Program-made: the position numbers and the translations under genes
The notes under the pieces: generated by a model
The model's input: only the letters and a program-made list of their open reading frames with translations
Told to the model about the DNA's origin: nothing
The model's database searches: none
NCBI GenBank assembly: GCA_023394415.1
Contig: JAEXAR010000010.1
Coordinates: forward strand, 1-22,512
Origin: Bacteroidota bacterium
Lineage (GTDB): Bacteria > Bacteroidota > Bacteroidia > Flavobacteriales > Weeksellaceae
Direction: 5' to 3'
DNA: 22,512 nt
Shown: piece by piece, positions 1 through 6,964 of the stretch
How the letters are laid out: each line of letters opens with the position of its first letter
Position numbering within the stretch: the first letter of the stretch is position 1

Positions 1-2
1 AT

Positions 3-290
3 AATCAGAGTATTGTTTTTACAGACAAAAGCGCTTCTTATGTGGATATTGCAGATTTTGTAGAGCTTCATATTATGGAAAAAAGTTCAAAAGAAACTAC
101 CGAAGAAACTTTAAAATGGGTTCATATCGCCATTAGTAACGCCAAAAGAAATTTGTTGGGTAATTACCACAAAATAAAAAGAAAATACCTTCAACTCTAT
201 CTCAACGAATTTATCTACAAACTAAATCGAAGATATTTTGGAGATAGCCTCTTTGAAAGGCTTATAATTGCTAACATTACAAGGTTATGA
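3..290 (+). CDS. IS1595-family transposase, C-terminal part (cut by window edge)
   Basis: The frame is open from base 3 to the TGA at 288-290, so this is the end of a longer gene whose start lies outside the window; the GTG at 42 is only an internal codon. The translation begins with FTDKSASYVDIADF and contains WVHIAISNAKRNLLGNYHKI, LNEFIYKLNRRYFG and LFERLIIA. This pattern is typical of the end of the ISXO2-like DDE domain of Bacteroidota IS1595-family transposases. The Asn in ISNAKR may sit at the third catalytic position, as in DDNK-type members of the family; that alignment is from memory. The protein ends normally for the family. I see no clear terminal inverted repeat in the 32 bases between its stop and the next gene, so I cannot tell whether the element is intact or a remnant. 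Confidence 0.8.
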   Translation, partial: NQSIVFTDKSASYVDIADFVELHIMEKSSKETTEETLKWVHIAISNAKRNLLGNYHKIKRKYLQLYLNEFIYKLNRRYFGDSLFERLIIANITRL

Positions 291-322
291 TAAATTACGG
301 ATATTCAAAAAAATTTTTAAAA

Positions 323-1078
323 CTATTTCAAGCCGTACATTTCTCCTATGGACGCATTGAGGGTTTTATAAATTTTAAGATGTTCAGGATCGGAGATGAG
401 ATTTTCGTGTAATTGAAGAACACGTTGATCATTTCTCACAGCAGGTCCCGTTTGTGCGTCTTTTGGATTAAGGTGATGAATCTTTTCAACAGTTTCATCA
501 ATTAAAGGATGGAAATACTCAAAAGGAATGTTTTGGGAATCTGAAATTTCTTTGGCTCTGGCAAAAAGATGATTTACAAAGTTGCAGGAAAACACTGCTG
601 TTAAATGAATATACTTGCGTTTCTCATAGTTTGACGTCATTACTTTTTCAGAAATCTTTCGAGCAGTTTTTATTAGGGTTTCAAAATCTGTATCGTTTTC
701 CGCTTCAATAAAAAAAGGAATCTTATTATAATTTAATTCTTTGGATTTTGAGAAAGTTTGTAAAGGGTAGAAACTGGCTTTCTTGTAATCTCCGGAAAGT
801 ATCTCTTTAGGAAGCGAACCTGATGTATGCGCAACCAAACAATCTTTTTTAGTAATCATTTTAGAAACTTCTTCTACCGAAGAATCGCTAACGCAGATAA
901 GATAAAAATCGGCATCTTGCAGTATTTCAGTTGAATATGGAATGTGATTCTCTTGCGAAATTGTTTTTAAGTCTTTTTTATTTCTTCCAAAAACCTGTTT
1001 TACGACAACGCCGTTTTGTGTAAAAGCCTTTGCAAGATGATATGCAACATTTCCTGAGCCTATAATCACTGTTTCCAT
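323..1078 (-). CDS. Rossmann-like and DUF2520 domain protein (predicted NAD(P)-dependent)
   Basis: A 251-residue protein starting METVIIGSGNVAYHLAKAF. The GSGNVA at residues 7-12 is the glycine-rich dinucleotide-binding turn of a Rossmann fold. The C-terminal half (TAVFSCNFVNHLFARA, PLIDETVEK, AQTGPAVRND) matches the DUF2520 helical domain, so the layout resembles pyrroline-5-carboxylate-reductase-like oxidoreductases. Its substrate is not known to me. I chose the ATG at 1078 because the glycine-rich motif then starts at the usual distance; a start at 1099 would add seven residues overlapping a promoter-like box. It is divergent from the sigma-factor operon. As I recall, homologues in other Flavobacteriia lie near kdsC-like and maf genes; here those genes are about 10 kb away. 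Confidence 0.88.
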   Translation of the reverse strand: METVIIGSGNVAYHLAKAFTQNGVVVKQVFGRNKKDLKTISQENHIPYSTEILQDADFYLICVSDSSVEEVSKMITKKDCLVAHTSGSLPKEILSGDYKKASFYPLQTFSKSKELNYNKIPFFIEAENDTDFETLIKTARKISEKVMTSNYEKRKYIHLTAVFSCNFVNHLFARAKEISDSQNIPFEYFHPLIDETVEKIHHLNPKDAQTGPAVRNDQRVLQLHENLISDPEHLKIYKTLNASIGEMYGLK

Positions 1079-1081
1079 TTC

Positions 1082-1089
1082 ACAAAGAT
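1082..1089 (-). promoter_or_regulatory. -7 box TATCTTTG just ahead of the DUF2520 gene
   Basis: On the minus strand this reads TATCTTTG, a full match to the Bacteroidota -7 consensus TAnnTTTG. The box ends only three bases before the ATG at 1078, so transcription would start at or next to the start codon and the mRNA would be leaderless or nearly so. I see no good TTTG -33 element at the usual distance, so the call rests on the -7 box alone. Confidence 0.4.
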
Positions 1090-1240
1090 AAAAAAACAAA
1101 AAACGAATGTTTGTGATTTATTGGTTTAAAATTTGGTTACTTTAACTTCAATAAAAACCTTCCAATAAAGATTCTTTAAAAATTTGGGGATTATTTTTAA
1201 CTTTAGCCAATATTTACAATCAAACCAACGAAAGCATCTG

Positions 1241-1792
1241 ATGAAGATAAAAGACGCAGACATTATTGCGATGATGTTAGAAGAGCGAAGCCGAGAAAAT
1301 GGTCTTCGCGCTTTAATGGATGCTTACCAGAGTAGGTTATATTGGCATATCCGTAGATTAATTGTAGATCACGACTTGGCGCAGGATGTACTGCAGGAAA
1401 CGTTTATAAAAACGTATCAAAACTTCCATCAGTTTAAGCAGGATAGCCAATTATACACGTGGCTTTACAGAATTGCGACCAACGAAGCGCTGCAGCAACT
1501 CAATAAAATGAAGAAAATGCAGAAAACTGATGAAGATGCCGACTATTATATGCAGAATTTGGTTGCTGATAATGCAAGTACTGATGCAGATGAAATACAG
1601 TTATTATTGCAACAAGCAATACAAAGCCTGCCTGAAAAACAGCGTCTGGTATTTACAATGAGGTATTACGATGATTTACCTTATGAAGAGATGAGCAAAA
1701 TATTGGATATGTCGGTTGGAACTTTAAAAACCAACTATCATTACGCCAAACAAAAGATTGAAGATTACATCAAAGGCAATTACGAAGAATAA
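1241..1792 (+). CDS. RNA polymerase sigma factor, ECF type (sigma-70 family)
   Basis: A 183-residue ECF sigma factor. Region 2 spans about residues 25-90, with the core-binding segment HDLAQDVLQETFIKTY and the -10-recognition segment LYTWLYRIATNEAL. Region 4 spans about 128-175, with LPEKQRLVFTMRYYDDLPYEEMSKIL in pieces and the helix-turn-helix MSVGTLKTNYHYAKQKI. I chose the ATG at 1241 because the protein then begins MKIKDADIIAMM, normal for the family; an in-frame TTG at 1184 would add 19 residues without sigma features. The next gene starts 14 bases downstream and encodes a single-pass membrane protein, so this is probably a sigma factor controlled by a membrane partner and transcribed with it. 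A weak -7-like TAACTTTA lies at 1198-1205. Confidence 0.92.
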   Translation: MKIKDADIIAMMLEERSRENGLRALMDAYQSRLYWHIRRLIVDHDLAQDVLQETFIKTYQNFHQFKQDSQLYTWLYRIATNEALQQLNKMKKMQKTDEDADYYMQNLVADNASTDADEIQLLLQQAIQSLPEKQRLVFTMRYYDDLPYEEMSKILDMSVGTLKTNYHYAKQKIEDYIKGNYEE

Positions 1793-1806
1793 ATTTTTTC
1801 AGAAAG

Positions 1807-2406
1807 ATGAAAAATTTTGATATAGAACAACTGGAACGTAAAAATATTTACAAAGCGCCCGATAATTTTTTCGCTGCGATGCAGGAAAATGTTTTGAAAC
1901 AGACGGTTCACCAAACATCAATAGTTGAAACCACAAAGCCTGAAGCCAAAATAATTCCAATGAAAACCAATTGGATTTATGCAGTTGCAGCAGCTCTGGC
2001 ATTGCTCTTGGGCTTTGGATTTTTTATTAAAAACATGAATGGCACAACAGAAAATAAACCTGTAGTAACAGAAAACATTTATAAGATTGAAAATGCTATA
2101 GAAGAAACGCCTGTATCCAACGAAACAACGCAGCCAGTTTTAGCTGAGGAAACTCAAAAACCTGCTGAAAGTGTAACAGAGGATTTAACTTTTGGAAAAA
2201 CTGAAAATCCAACTGTAAGAAGACAGGTACAAAATACAGAAATGAAACCCATCGTTGTAACCGAGAAACCAAAAGCAACATCCGCAAAAGCAGGAAAAGT
2301 AAAAAGAGAAGATGTAGATCAGCTTTTGACATCATTTACCTCTTCCGAGTTGGCAGAAATGTCTAAAGACGCAGAAATGGATGTTTATCTGGATTTGTAT
2401 AACTAA
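1807..2406 (+). CDS. single-pass membrane protein, possible anti-sigma factor
   Basis: A 199-residue protein with three parts. The N-terminal segment of about 55 residues (MKNFDIEQLERKNIYKAPDNFF at the start) is predicted cytoplasmic. One membrane helix lies at about 56-74 (WIYAVAAALALLLGFGFFI). A Thr/Glu/Pro-rich extracytoplasmic linker follows, and the C-terminus is acidic (EDVDQLLTSFTSSELAEMSK onward). It lacks the HxxxCxxC zinc motif of classical ZAS anti-sigma factors. Its place 14 bases after the ECF sigma gene, its topology, and a conserved-looking start motif suggest it holds the sigma factor at the membrane. That role is inference from position and shape; the fold itself is not one I can name. 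The gene ends seven bases before the next one, completing an apparent three-gene operon. Confidence 0.75.
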   Translation: MKNFDIEQLERKNIYKAPDNFFAAMQENVLKQTVHQTSIVETTKPEAKIIPMKTNWIYAVAAALALLLGFGFFIKNMNGTTENKPVVTENIYKIENAIEETPVSNETTQPVLAEETQKPAESVTEDLTFGKTENPTVRRQVQNTEMKPIVVTEKPKATSAKAGKVKREDVDQLLTSFTSSELAEMSKDAEMDVYLDLYN

Positions 2407-2413
2407 AAACCAT

Positions 2414-3034
2414 ATGAAAAAATTATATCTAACATTAGTAATCGCAGCCTTCTTTGGTGTAGGCGCAAAAGCCCAGATAAAATCTAATCTGGACTGGAGC
2501 AAAGCCAACACGGAGCAGCGAAAAGAAATGGTGAAAAATATGTCTGCCGAAGAAAGAAAAGAACTTTTAAAGCAGTTTCGCGAAAATATGCTGGTTGAAG
2601 ACCTGAAAGTCCCTGAAAGGGATCGTGAAGATTTCAAGAAAATTTATAACGAATATCAGGAATCGCAACAAAAAATAAAAGAGCGTTTCAATAATGATTT
2701 TGATCCTGATAAGCTTTCGGATGTAGAAGCCCAACAGAAATTGGAAGAAAGTTTTGATCTTGCACAGAAGTTGGTAGATAACAGGAAAGAATACGCCAGA
2801 AAAATGCAGAATGTGGTAAAACCACAACAGGTTCTGAAAATGTTTCAGAATGAAGGGCAAATGAGAGATAGAATGCTCGATAGAAGAATGGAAAGCAGAG
2901 ATGAAATAAACGGTAGAAATACTGGAAGTTTCAGAGACAATGCTCCTATGATGAGAAATAATGACATGTCGCCGCAAATGAGACAACCATCACCGGGAAT
3001 GAGAGCCGGAGGAATGCGTAGCGGAAACAGATAA
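2414..3034 (+). CDS. exported charged protein, putative sensor partner of the ECF sigma system
   Basis: A 206-residue protein with a clear signal peptide (residues 1-20, cut probable after AKA) followed by a highly charged, mostly helical region. It includes EQRKEMVKNMSAEERKELL and later DFKKIYNEYQESQQKIKERF in pieces. This resembles short helical periplasmic proteins of the Spy/CpxP kind and proteins annotated as sensors of ECF sigma factors in Flavobacteriia, but I see no firm family signature. The last 50 residues are rich in Met, Arg, Asn and Pro and probably disordered. The ATG at 2414 was chosen since it gives a complete signal peptide. It is the third gene of the sigma operon. A role in sensing envelope stress is inferred from context only. 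Confidence 0.78.
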   Translation: MKKLYLTLVIAAFFGVGAKAQIKSNLDWSKANTEQRKEMVKNMSAEERKELLKQFRENMLVEDLKVPERDREDFKKIYNEYQESQQKIKERFNNDFDPDKLSDVEAQQKLEESFDLAQKLVDNRKEYARKMQNVVKPQQVLKMFQNEGQMRDRMLDRRMESRDEINGRNTGSFRDNAPMMRNNDMSPQMRQPSPGMRAGGMRSGNR

Positions 3035-3060
3035 AAAACCCCATAATAGTTTATTTTTTT

Positions 3061-3106
3061 AATGTTAGGCGACCTTTGCAATTTATTGCAGGGGTCGTTT
3101 AACATT
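3061..3106 (+). terminator. 46-base fully paired hairpin between the sigma operon and lepA
   Basis: Bases 3061-3081 pair with 3086-3106 around a TTTA loop. All 21 positions can pair in plus-strand RNA, four of them as G-U wobbles (68/99, 69/98, 75/92, 76/91 of this block). It sits 26 bases after the sigma-operon stop and ahead of the lepA promoter, so a 3'-end or terminator role is the simplest reading. There is no T-run after it, which is unusual for an intrinsic terminator; another RNA-structure role is possible. Confidence 0.55.
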
Positions 3107-3132
3107 ACACCCTGTTTCTCAACGAAAAAACT

Positions 3133-3140
3133 TAAATTTG
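3133..3140 (+). promoter_or_regulatory. -7 box TAAATTTG ahead of lepA
   Basis: TAAATTTG fits the Bacteroidota -7 consensus TAnnTTTG and lies 19 bases before the lepA ATG, giving a leader of roughly 15 bases. No clear TTTG is seen at the -33 distance. Confidence 0.45.
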
Positions 3141-3159
3141 CAGACTATTTAAAAATTAA

Positions 3160-4956
3160 ATGAAAAACATAAGAAATTTCTGTATAATCGCCCATATTGA
3201 TCACGGTAAATCTACGCTTGCAGACAGGCTTTTAGAGTACACTAACACGGTGACACAAAGAGAGTTGCAAACGCAAACCCTTGATGATATGGATTTGGAA
3301 AGAGAACGCGGTATCACTATAAAATCACACGCCATCCAAATGGATTATGAGTTGAATGGTGAGAAATATGTGCTCAATCTTATTGACACTCCTGGACACG
3401 TAGATTTTTCATACGAAGTTTCCCGTTCAATTGCAGCTTGTGAAGGTGCGCTTCTGATTGTAGATGCGGCACAAAGTATTCAGGCACAAACAATTTCCAA
3501 TTTATATTTGGCATTAGAAAACGACTTGGAAATTATTCCAATTCTTAATAAAATCGATCTTCCTTCAGCAAATCCGGAGGAAGTTACGGATGAAATTGTG
3601 AATCTTTTAGGTTGTAAACCGGAAGATGTTTTAAGAGTTTCCGGAAAAACCGGAGAAGGCGTTCACGAGCTTTTGGAACAGATTGTAGAAAGAATTCCTG
3701 CACCAAAAGGTGATCCTGATGCTCCCTTGCAAGCGTTGATTTTTGATTCCGTTTTTAATCCGTTTCGTGGTATTGAAGCGTATTTTAAAGTCGTGAATGG
3801 AAGCATCAAAAAAGGTCAGAAAGTAAAATTTATGGCGACCGAAAAAACGTATGATGCAGATGAAGTTGGAACTTTAAAACTGAAACAGGCTCCAAAACCG
3901 GAGATTAAAACCGGAGATGTTGGTTATATCATTTCCGGAATTAAAGATGCAAGAGATGTAAAAGTTGGTGACACGATTACCACGGTTGAAAATCCTGCTT
4001 CTGCAGCAATCGAAGGTTTTGAGGAAGTAAAACCAATGGTTTTCGCCGGAATTTATCCGATTGAATCTGAAGATTTTGAAGAATTGAGAACTTCGCTTGA
4101 AAAATTACGTTTGAATGACGCTTCTTTGGTTTTTGAAGCCGAAAGTTCTGCTGCGCTTGGCTTTGGCTTCCGTTGCGGATTTTTGGGAATGTTGCATATG
4201 GAAATCGTTCAGGAACGTCTTGACAGAGAGTTTAATATGAACGTCATCACGACAGTTCCCAACGTTTCTTACCACGGATATTCCAAAAAAGAACCGGATA
4301 CGATGATTCTCATCAACAATCCTTCAGATATGATGGATCCTGCAGGTTTAGATAGAGTTGAAGAACCTTATATAAAAGCAACTATCATCACAAAGTCAGA
4401 ATTTGTAGGTTCTGTGATGACACTTTGTATAGAAAAACGCGGCGAAATCGTAAATCAAAGTTATCTTACTGCAGATCGAGTAGAGTTGGTCTTCAATATG
4501 CCATTATCAGAAGTAGTTTTTGATTTTTATGACCGTTTAAAGTCGATTTCAAAAGGTTACGCTTCGTTCGACTATCATCCGATTGGTTTCCGTGCCTCGA
4601 AATTGGTTAAAATGGACATTTTGATTAATGGAGATATGGTTGATGCTTTATCATCATTAATTCACGACAGCAATGCTTATTACATCGGGAAAAGAATGTG
4701 CGAAAAACTACGTGAACTGATTCCGAGACAACAGTTTGACATTGCAATTCAAGCCGCACTTGGAGCAAAAGTGATTGCCCGCGAAAACGTAAAAGCTTTA
4801 AGAAAAGATGTTACCGCAAAATGTTATGGTGGAGATATTTCCAGAAAGCGTAAACTTTTGGAAAAACAAAAAGAAGGAAAGAAAAAAATGAAGCAAATTG
4901 GAAGGGTAGAAGTTCCACAGAGTGCGTTTATGGCGGTTTTGAAATTAAATGATTAA
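3160..4956 (+). CDS. lepA: elongation factor 4 (LepA), ribosome-associated GTPase
   Basis: A 598-residue protein, the normal length for LepA/EF4. This translational GTPase acts on the ribosome and has been linked to back-translocation and to initiation or ribosome assembly. G-domain motifs are complete: AHIDHGKST (11-19, P-loop), RGITI (50-54), DTPGH (76-80) and NKID (130-133). They are followed by the beta-barrel domain, the two EF-G-like alpha/beta domains (from about FAGIYPIESEDFEELR and FGFRCGFLGMLHMEI) and the LepA-specific C-terminal domain (CYGGDISRKRKLLEKQKEGKK in pieces, then IGRVEVPQSAFMAVL). The ATG at 3160 gives the standard N-terminus. It appears monocistronic: its own -7 box precedes it and a strong terminator follows. 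Confidence 0.98.
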   Translation: MKNIRNFCIIAHIDHGKSTLADRLLEYTNTVTQRELQTQTLDDMDLERERGITIKSHAIQMDYELNGEKYVLNLIDTPGHVDFSYEVSRSIAACEGALLIVDAAQSIQAQTISNLYLALENDLEIIPILNKIDLPSANPEEVTDEIVNLLGCKPEDVLRVSGKTGEGVHELLEQIVERIPAPKGDPDAPLQALIFDSVFNPFRGIEAYFKVVNGSIKKGQKVKFMATEKTYDADEVGTLKLKQAPKPEIKTGDVGYIISGIKDARDVKVGDTITTVENPASAAIEGFEEVKPMVFAGIYPIESEDFEELRTSLEKLRLNDASLVFEAESSAALGFGFRCGFLGMLHMEIVQERLDREFNMNVITTVPNVSYHGYSKKEPDTMILINNPSDMMDPAGLDRVEEPYIKATIITKSEFVGSVMTLCIEKRGEIVNQSYLTADRVELVFNMPLSEVVFDFYDRLKSISKGYASFDYHPIGFRASKLVKMDILINGDMVDALSSLIHDSNAYYIGKRMCEKLRELIPRQQFDIAIQAALGAKVIARENVKALRKDVTAKCYGGDISRKRKLLEKQKEGKKKMKQIGRVEVPQSAFMAVLKLND

Positions 4957-4998
4957 ATAAACTCTTAAAAAAAAGAGCAAAGAATAAAGAAGACAATT

Positions 4999-5024
4999 CC
5001 ACGAAATTTTTTCGTGGTTTTTTT
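4999..5024 (+). terminator. intrinsic terminator after lepA
   Basis: An 8-bp stem (CCACGAAA at 4999-5006 with TTTCGTGG at 5010-5017, loop TTT) is followed by seven T at 5018-5024. It lies 42 bases after the lepA stop, as expected for a Rho-independent terminator. Confidence 0.88.
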
Positions 5025-5087
5025 ATTAAATATTTAAACGTAGAAACGCTCTCAGTCCCAAACTCTCAAAAACTCAAACTCACCAGC

Positions 5088-5969
5088 TTATTTCGGCAGC
5101 CCTTTCTTTAAAGCATGGTTTGCTTTTGCGATGGCTTTTTTCTCTTTCCAATCCATATATTTTTTCTTGAATCGGGCTTTCATAAAATTGTCGAAATTTC
5201 TTTGCACCGTGAGATTCCAAAGCGAATGTGCTTTCACTTTCCAAGATTTATCCCAAGCTCTTAGAGAGATCGAGAAACTTCCGTCCAAATATTTCATCCA
5301 ATGCCAATAACCTGTAGGCATAAATAAAGTATCGCCGTGTTCTAGGAAACATTCGATACCTTCAACACCATCTAAAGCCGGGAAATTTTTAAAATCCGGA
5401 TTAGAAATATCGTAATCTTCCAAAGAATAGGTAGCATATGGAATTTTGTAAAGCCTGTCTTTCCATTTATAATCAAAAAGTAGAATGTGTTTTCTACCAT
5501 TAAAATGTGTGTGGAAAATATGCGCCATATCGATATCAAAATGTAGAAATGTCACAGAACCTTTCCCACCGAAAAACATATTGGGATACTTATCCAAAAA
5601 ACCTCCCATTAATTCTTTTGGTGAAATATAATCTTCTAAAAGTTTAGGGGCGTGTACAATAGGATCGAAAAGGAATATCCTTAAGTCCGTGGGTTTTTCC
5701 TTAATTAGATCAATATAGTCGCCAAATTTCATTTTGGCAGCCGAAGCATTAATGGGCGCAGAAGGATCAGCTTTAGACGAGTCGTACAGCGGAACTTCTA
5801 CATCGCCTACCACTTCTTTCATATAATCCATATTCCATTTTTCGTAAGCCGGCCATTTTCTGGCCATATTTCTGATGACCACAGGTTTTCTCGGTTTCAG
5901 ATATTTTTCTACAAACTCTTCCTGTGTGATGTCTTCTACAACATCAATCGGGTTTAAAATTAATCCCAT
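5088..5969 (-). CDS. cupin-like (Cupin_8/JmjC-type) protein, putative Fe(II)/2-oxoglutarate hydroxylase
   Basis: A 293-residue protein. The N-terminal KPRKPVVIRNMARKWPA is the usual opening of Cupin_8 proteins related to the asparaginyl hydroxylase FIH. The double-stranded beta-helix carries an HxD pair at H143 and D145 (FLHFDIDMAH) and a distal His at H223 (PTGYWHWM), the expected Fe(II) triad. T140, three residues before H143, and K160, 17 after it, correspond well to the 2-oxoglutarate contacts T196 and K214 of FIH, so an active oxygenase is plausible. FIH numbering is from memory. The target (protein side chain or small molecule) cannot be told. The C-terminus is rich in Lys. The gene is convergent with lepA and has its own promoter-like box upstream. 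Confidence 0.85.
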   Translation of the reverse strand: MGLILNPIDVVEDITQEEFVEKYLKPRKPVVIRNMARKWPAYEKWNMDYMKEVVGDVEVPLYDSSKADPSAPINASAAKMKFGDYIDLIKEKPTDLRIFLFDPIVHAPKLLEDYISPKELMGGFLDKYPNMFFGGKGSVTFLHFDIDMAHIFHTHFNGRKHILLFDYKWKDRLYKIPYATYSLEDYDISNPDFKNFPALDGVEGIECFLEHGDTLFMPTGYWHWMKYLDGSFSISLRAWDKSWKVKAHSLWNLTVQRNFDNFMKARFKKKYMDWKEKKAIAKANHALKKGLPK

Positions 5970-6246
5970 TATTTTTAGTTTAATCTACAAAATTATTAAA
6001 AAAGTTGTTTGAAAATGAAAATAAATAAATATTGTTAAAATTTGTTATTTTATTTGTTTATAGGCAATTAGAATAATTTAATTTTAAAATTAATTTAATA
6101 AAACAACTATTTATTTGTAAAAATTGTCAAAATTTATTTGGTGGTTTCGGTTTTTTTTTTGCTTTGATATAGTGTTTGAAATTAACAGTCGCGAATGTTA
6201 AACTTTAGACAAGTAATTAACTTCAAAGTTTTAAAACATGTGTTTT
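5970..6246. other. AT-rich spacer between divergent genes
   Basis: These 277 bases separate the divergent cupin-like and lipoprotein genes. They are almost wholly A and T with long runs, including ten T around 6151-6160. No ORF, tRNA or strong hairpin is visible. A TTTG at 6173-6176 and TAAACTTTAG starting about 20 bases later could form a weak plus-strand promoter for the lipoprotein gene. Confidence 0.5.
5988..5995 (-). promoter_or_regulatory. -7 box TAATTTTG ahead of the cupin-like gene
   Basis: The minus strand reads TAATTTTG, a match to TAnnTTTG, 18 bases upstream of the ATG at 5969. No convincing -33 TTTG is present. Confidence 0.4.
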
Positions 6247-6963
6247 ATGAAAAGATTATTATTAATAGTGTTTTTAACAACTATTTCCATTTCTTGTAGA
6301 CAGGATGTCTTAAATCAGCAAACAGATTTTGATAAACAAATGACGATCTCAAATAATAATGAAAAATTGTTTTTTAAAGATAGAGAAACAATTAAACCTT
6401 TATCAAAAAAAGATATAGGAAATTTAAAAAAGAAATTAGAAAAAACACTACAAAGACATTCACCAAATTTAGTTACAACAAGCAGACTTTATGAGGTGCC
6501 TCCTCAAGATGTGGTGGTGCTTGAATCAGAAATTTCTGAAGATTTGATCCCTATTCAAAATCAAGGTAAGATTATACATCAAGAAATATTAAACCATGTA
6601 ATGGACACCCCCGAATGGAATTCTCTTTCTGAAGAGGACAGAAATGCAATTTTAAATTATGACGATCAACAATTTTCACAATTAGCATTGGTTTTCACAG
6701 AAGATGTTACAGCGATTTCCTCTATTTCAGCGGGGAGAATAGATCCTAGGATACGAACTTGTGTAAGTTCCGCTTTAGGCATAACAGCCTTATATAGTTT
6801 ATATCAAAACACTATGGCATTAGGCGCATTTAGTATTGCAGGTGCATCGATGACCACGGGTGAGGCAATATATTTAGTTGGTTTAATAGGAAAAAGATAT
6901 TTAGGATGGATCGGTGTCGCTTGGATGGTTATGGATTTTGTTGATTGTTGGAACAGTTTTTAA
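6247..6963 (+). CDS. predicted lipoprotein with C-terminal hydrophobic, cysteine-flanked domain
   Basis: A 238-residue protein I do not recognise by name. Residues 1-17 (MKRLLLIVFLTTISISC) look like a lipoprotein signal with the lipidated Cys at 17; the ATG at 6247 puts the charged start right before it, so I prefer it over the one at 6238. Residues 18-165 are polar and charged. After GRIDPRIR (163-170) the character changes: C172 to C234 enclose a Gly/Ala-rich hydrophobic stretch with two possible membrane helices (ALGITALYSLYQ onward, and KRYLGWIGVAWMVMDF), and the protein ends DCWNSF. A short membrane-protein gene begins one base after the stop. Lipoprotein toxins with membrane-active C-terminal parts are known in Bacteroidota, and the layout would suit a toxin with its immunity protein, but no sequence motif proves this. 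Confidence 0.7.
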   Translation: MKRLLLIVFLTTISISCRQDVLNQQTDFDKQMTISNNNEKLFFKDRETIKPLSKKDIGNLKKKLEKTLQRHSPNLVTTSRLYEVPPQDVVVLESEISEDLIPIQNQGKIIHQEILNHVMDTPEWNSLSEEDRNAILNYDDQQFSQLALVFTEDVTAISSISAGRIDPRIRTCVSSALGITALYSLYQNTMALGAFSIAGASMTTGEAIYLVGLIGKRYLGWIGVAWMVMDFVDCWNSF

Positions 6964-6964
6964 G

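Noticed and set aside
1184..1240. N-terminal extension of the sigma factor from a TTG start
   Set aside because: The added residues have no sigma-factor features, and the ATG at 1241 gives a normal ECF start.
2567..3105. Open frames on the minus strand opposite the sigma operon
   Set aside because: They are shadows of the well-supported plus-strand genes, rich in Ser/Phe/His/Leu, with no domain or start context.
6914..6964. GTG start extending the small membrane protein into the lipoprotein gene
   Set aside because: The added residues only mirror the end of the upstream gene in another frame; the ATG one base after that stop is a better start.
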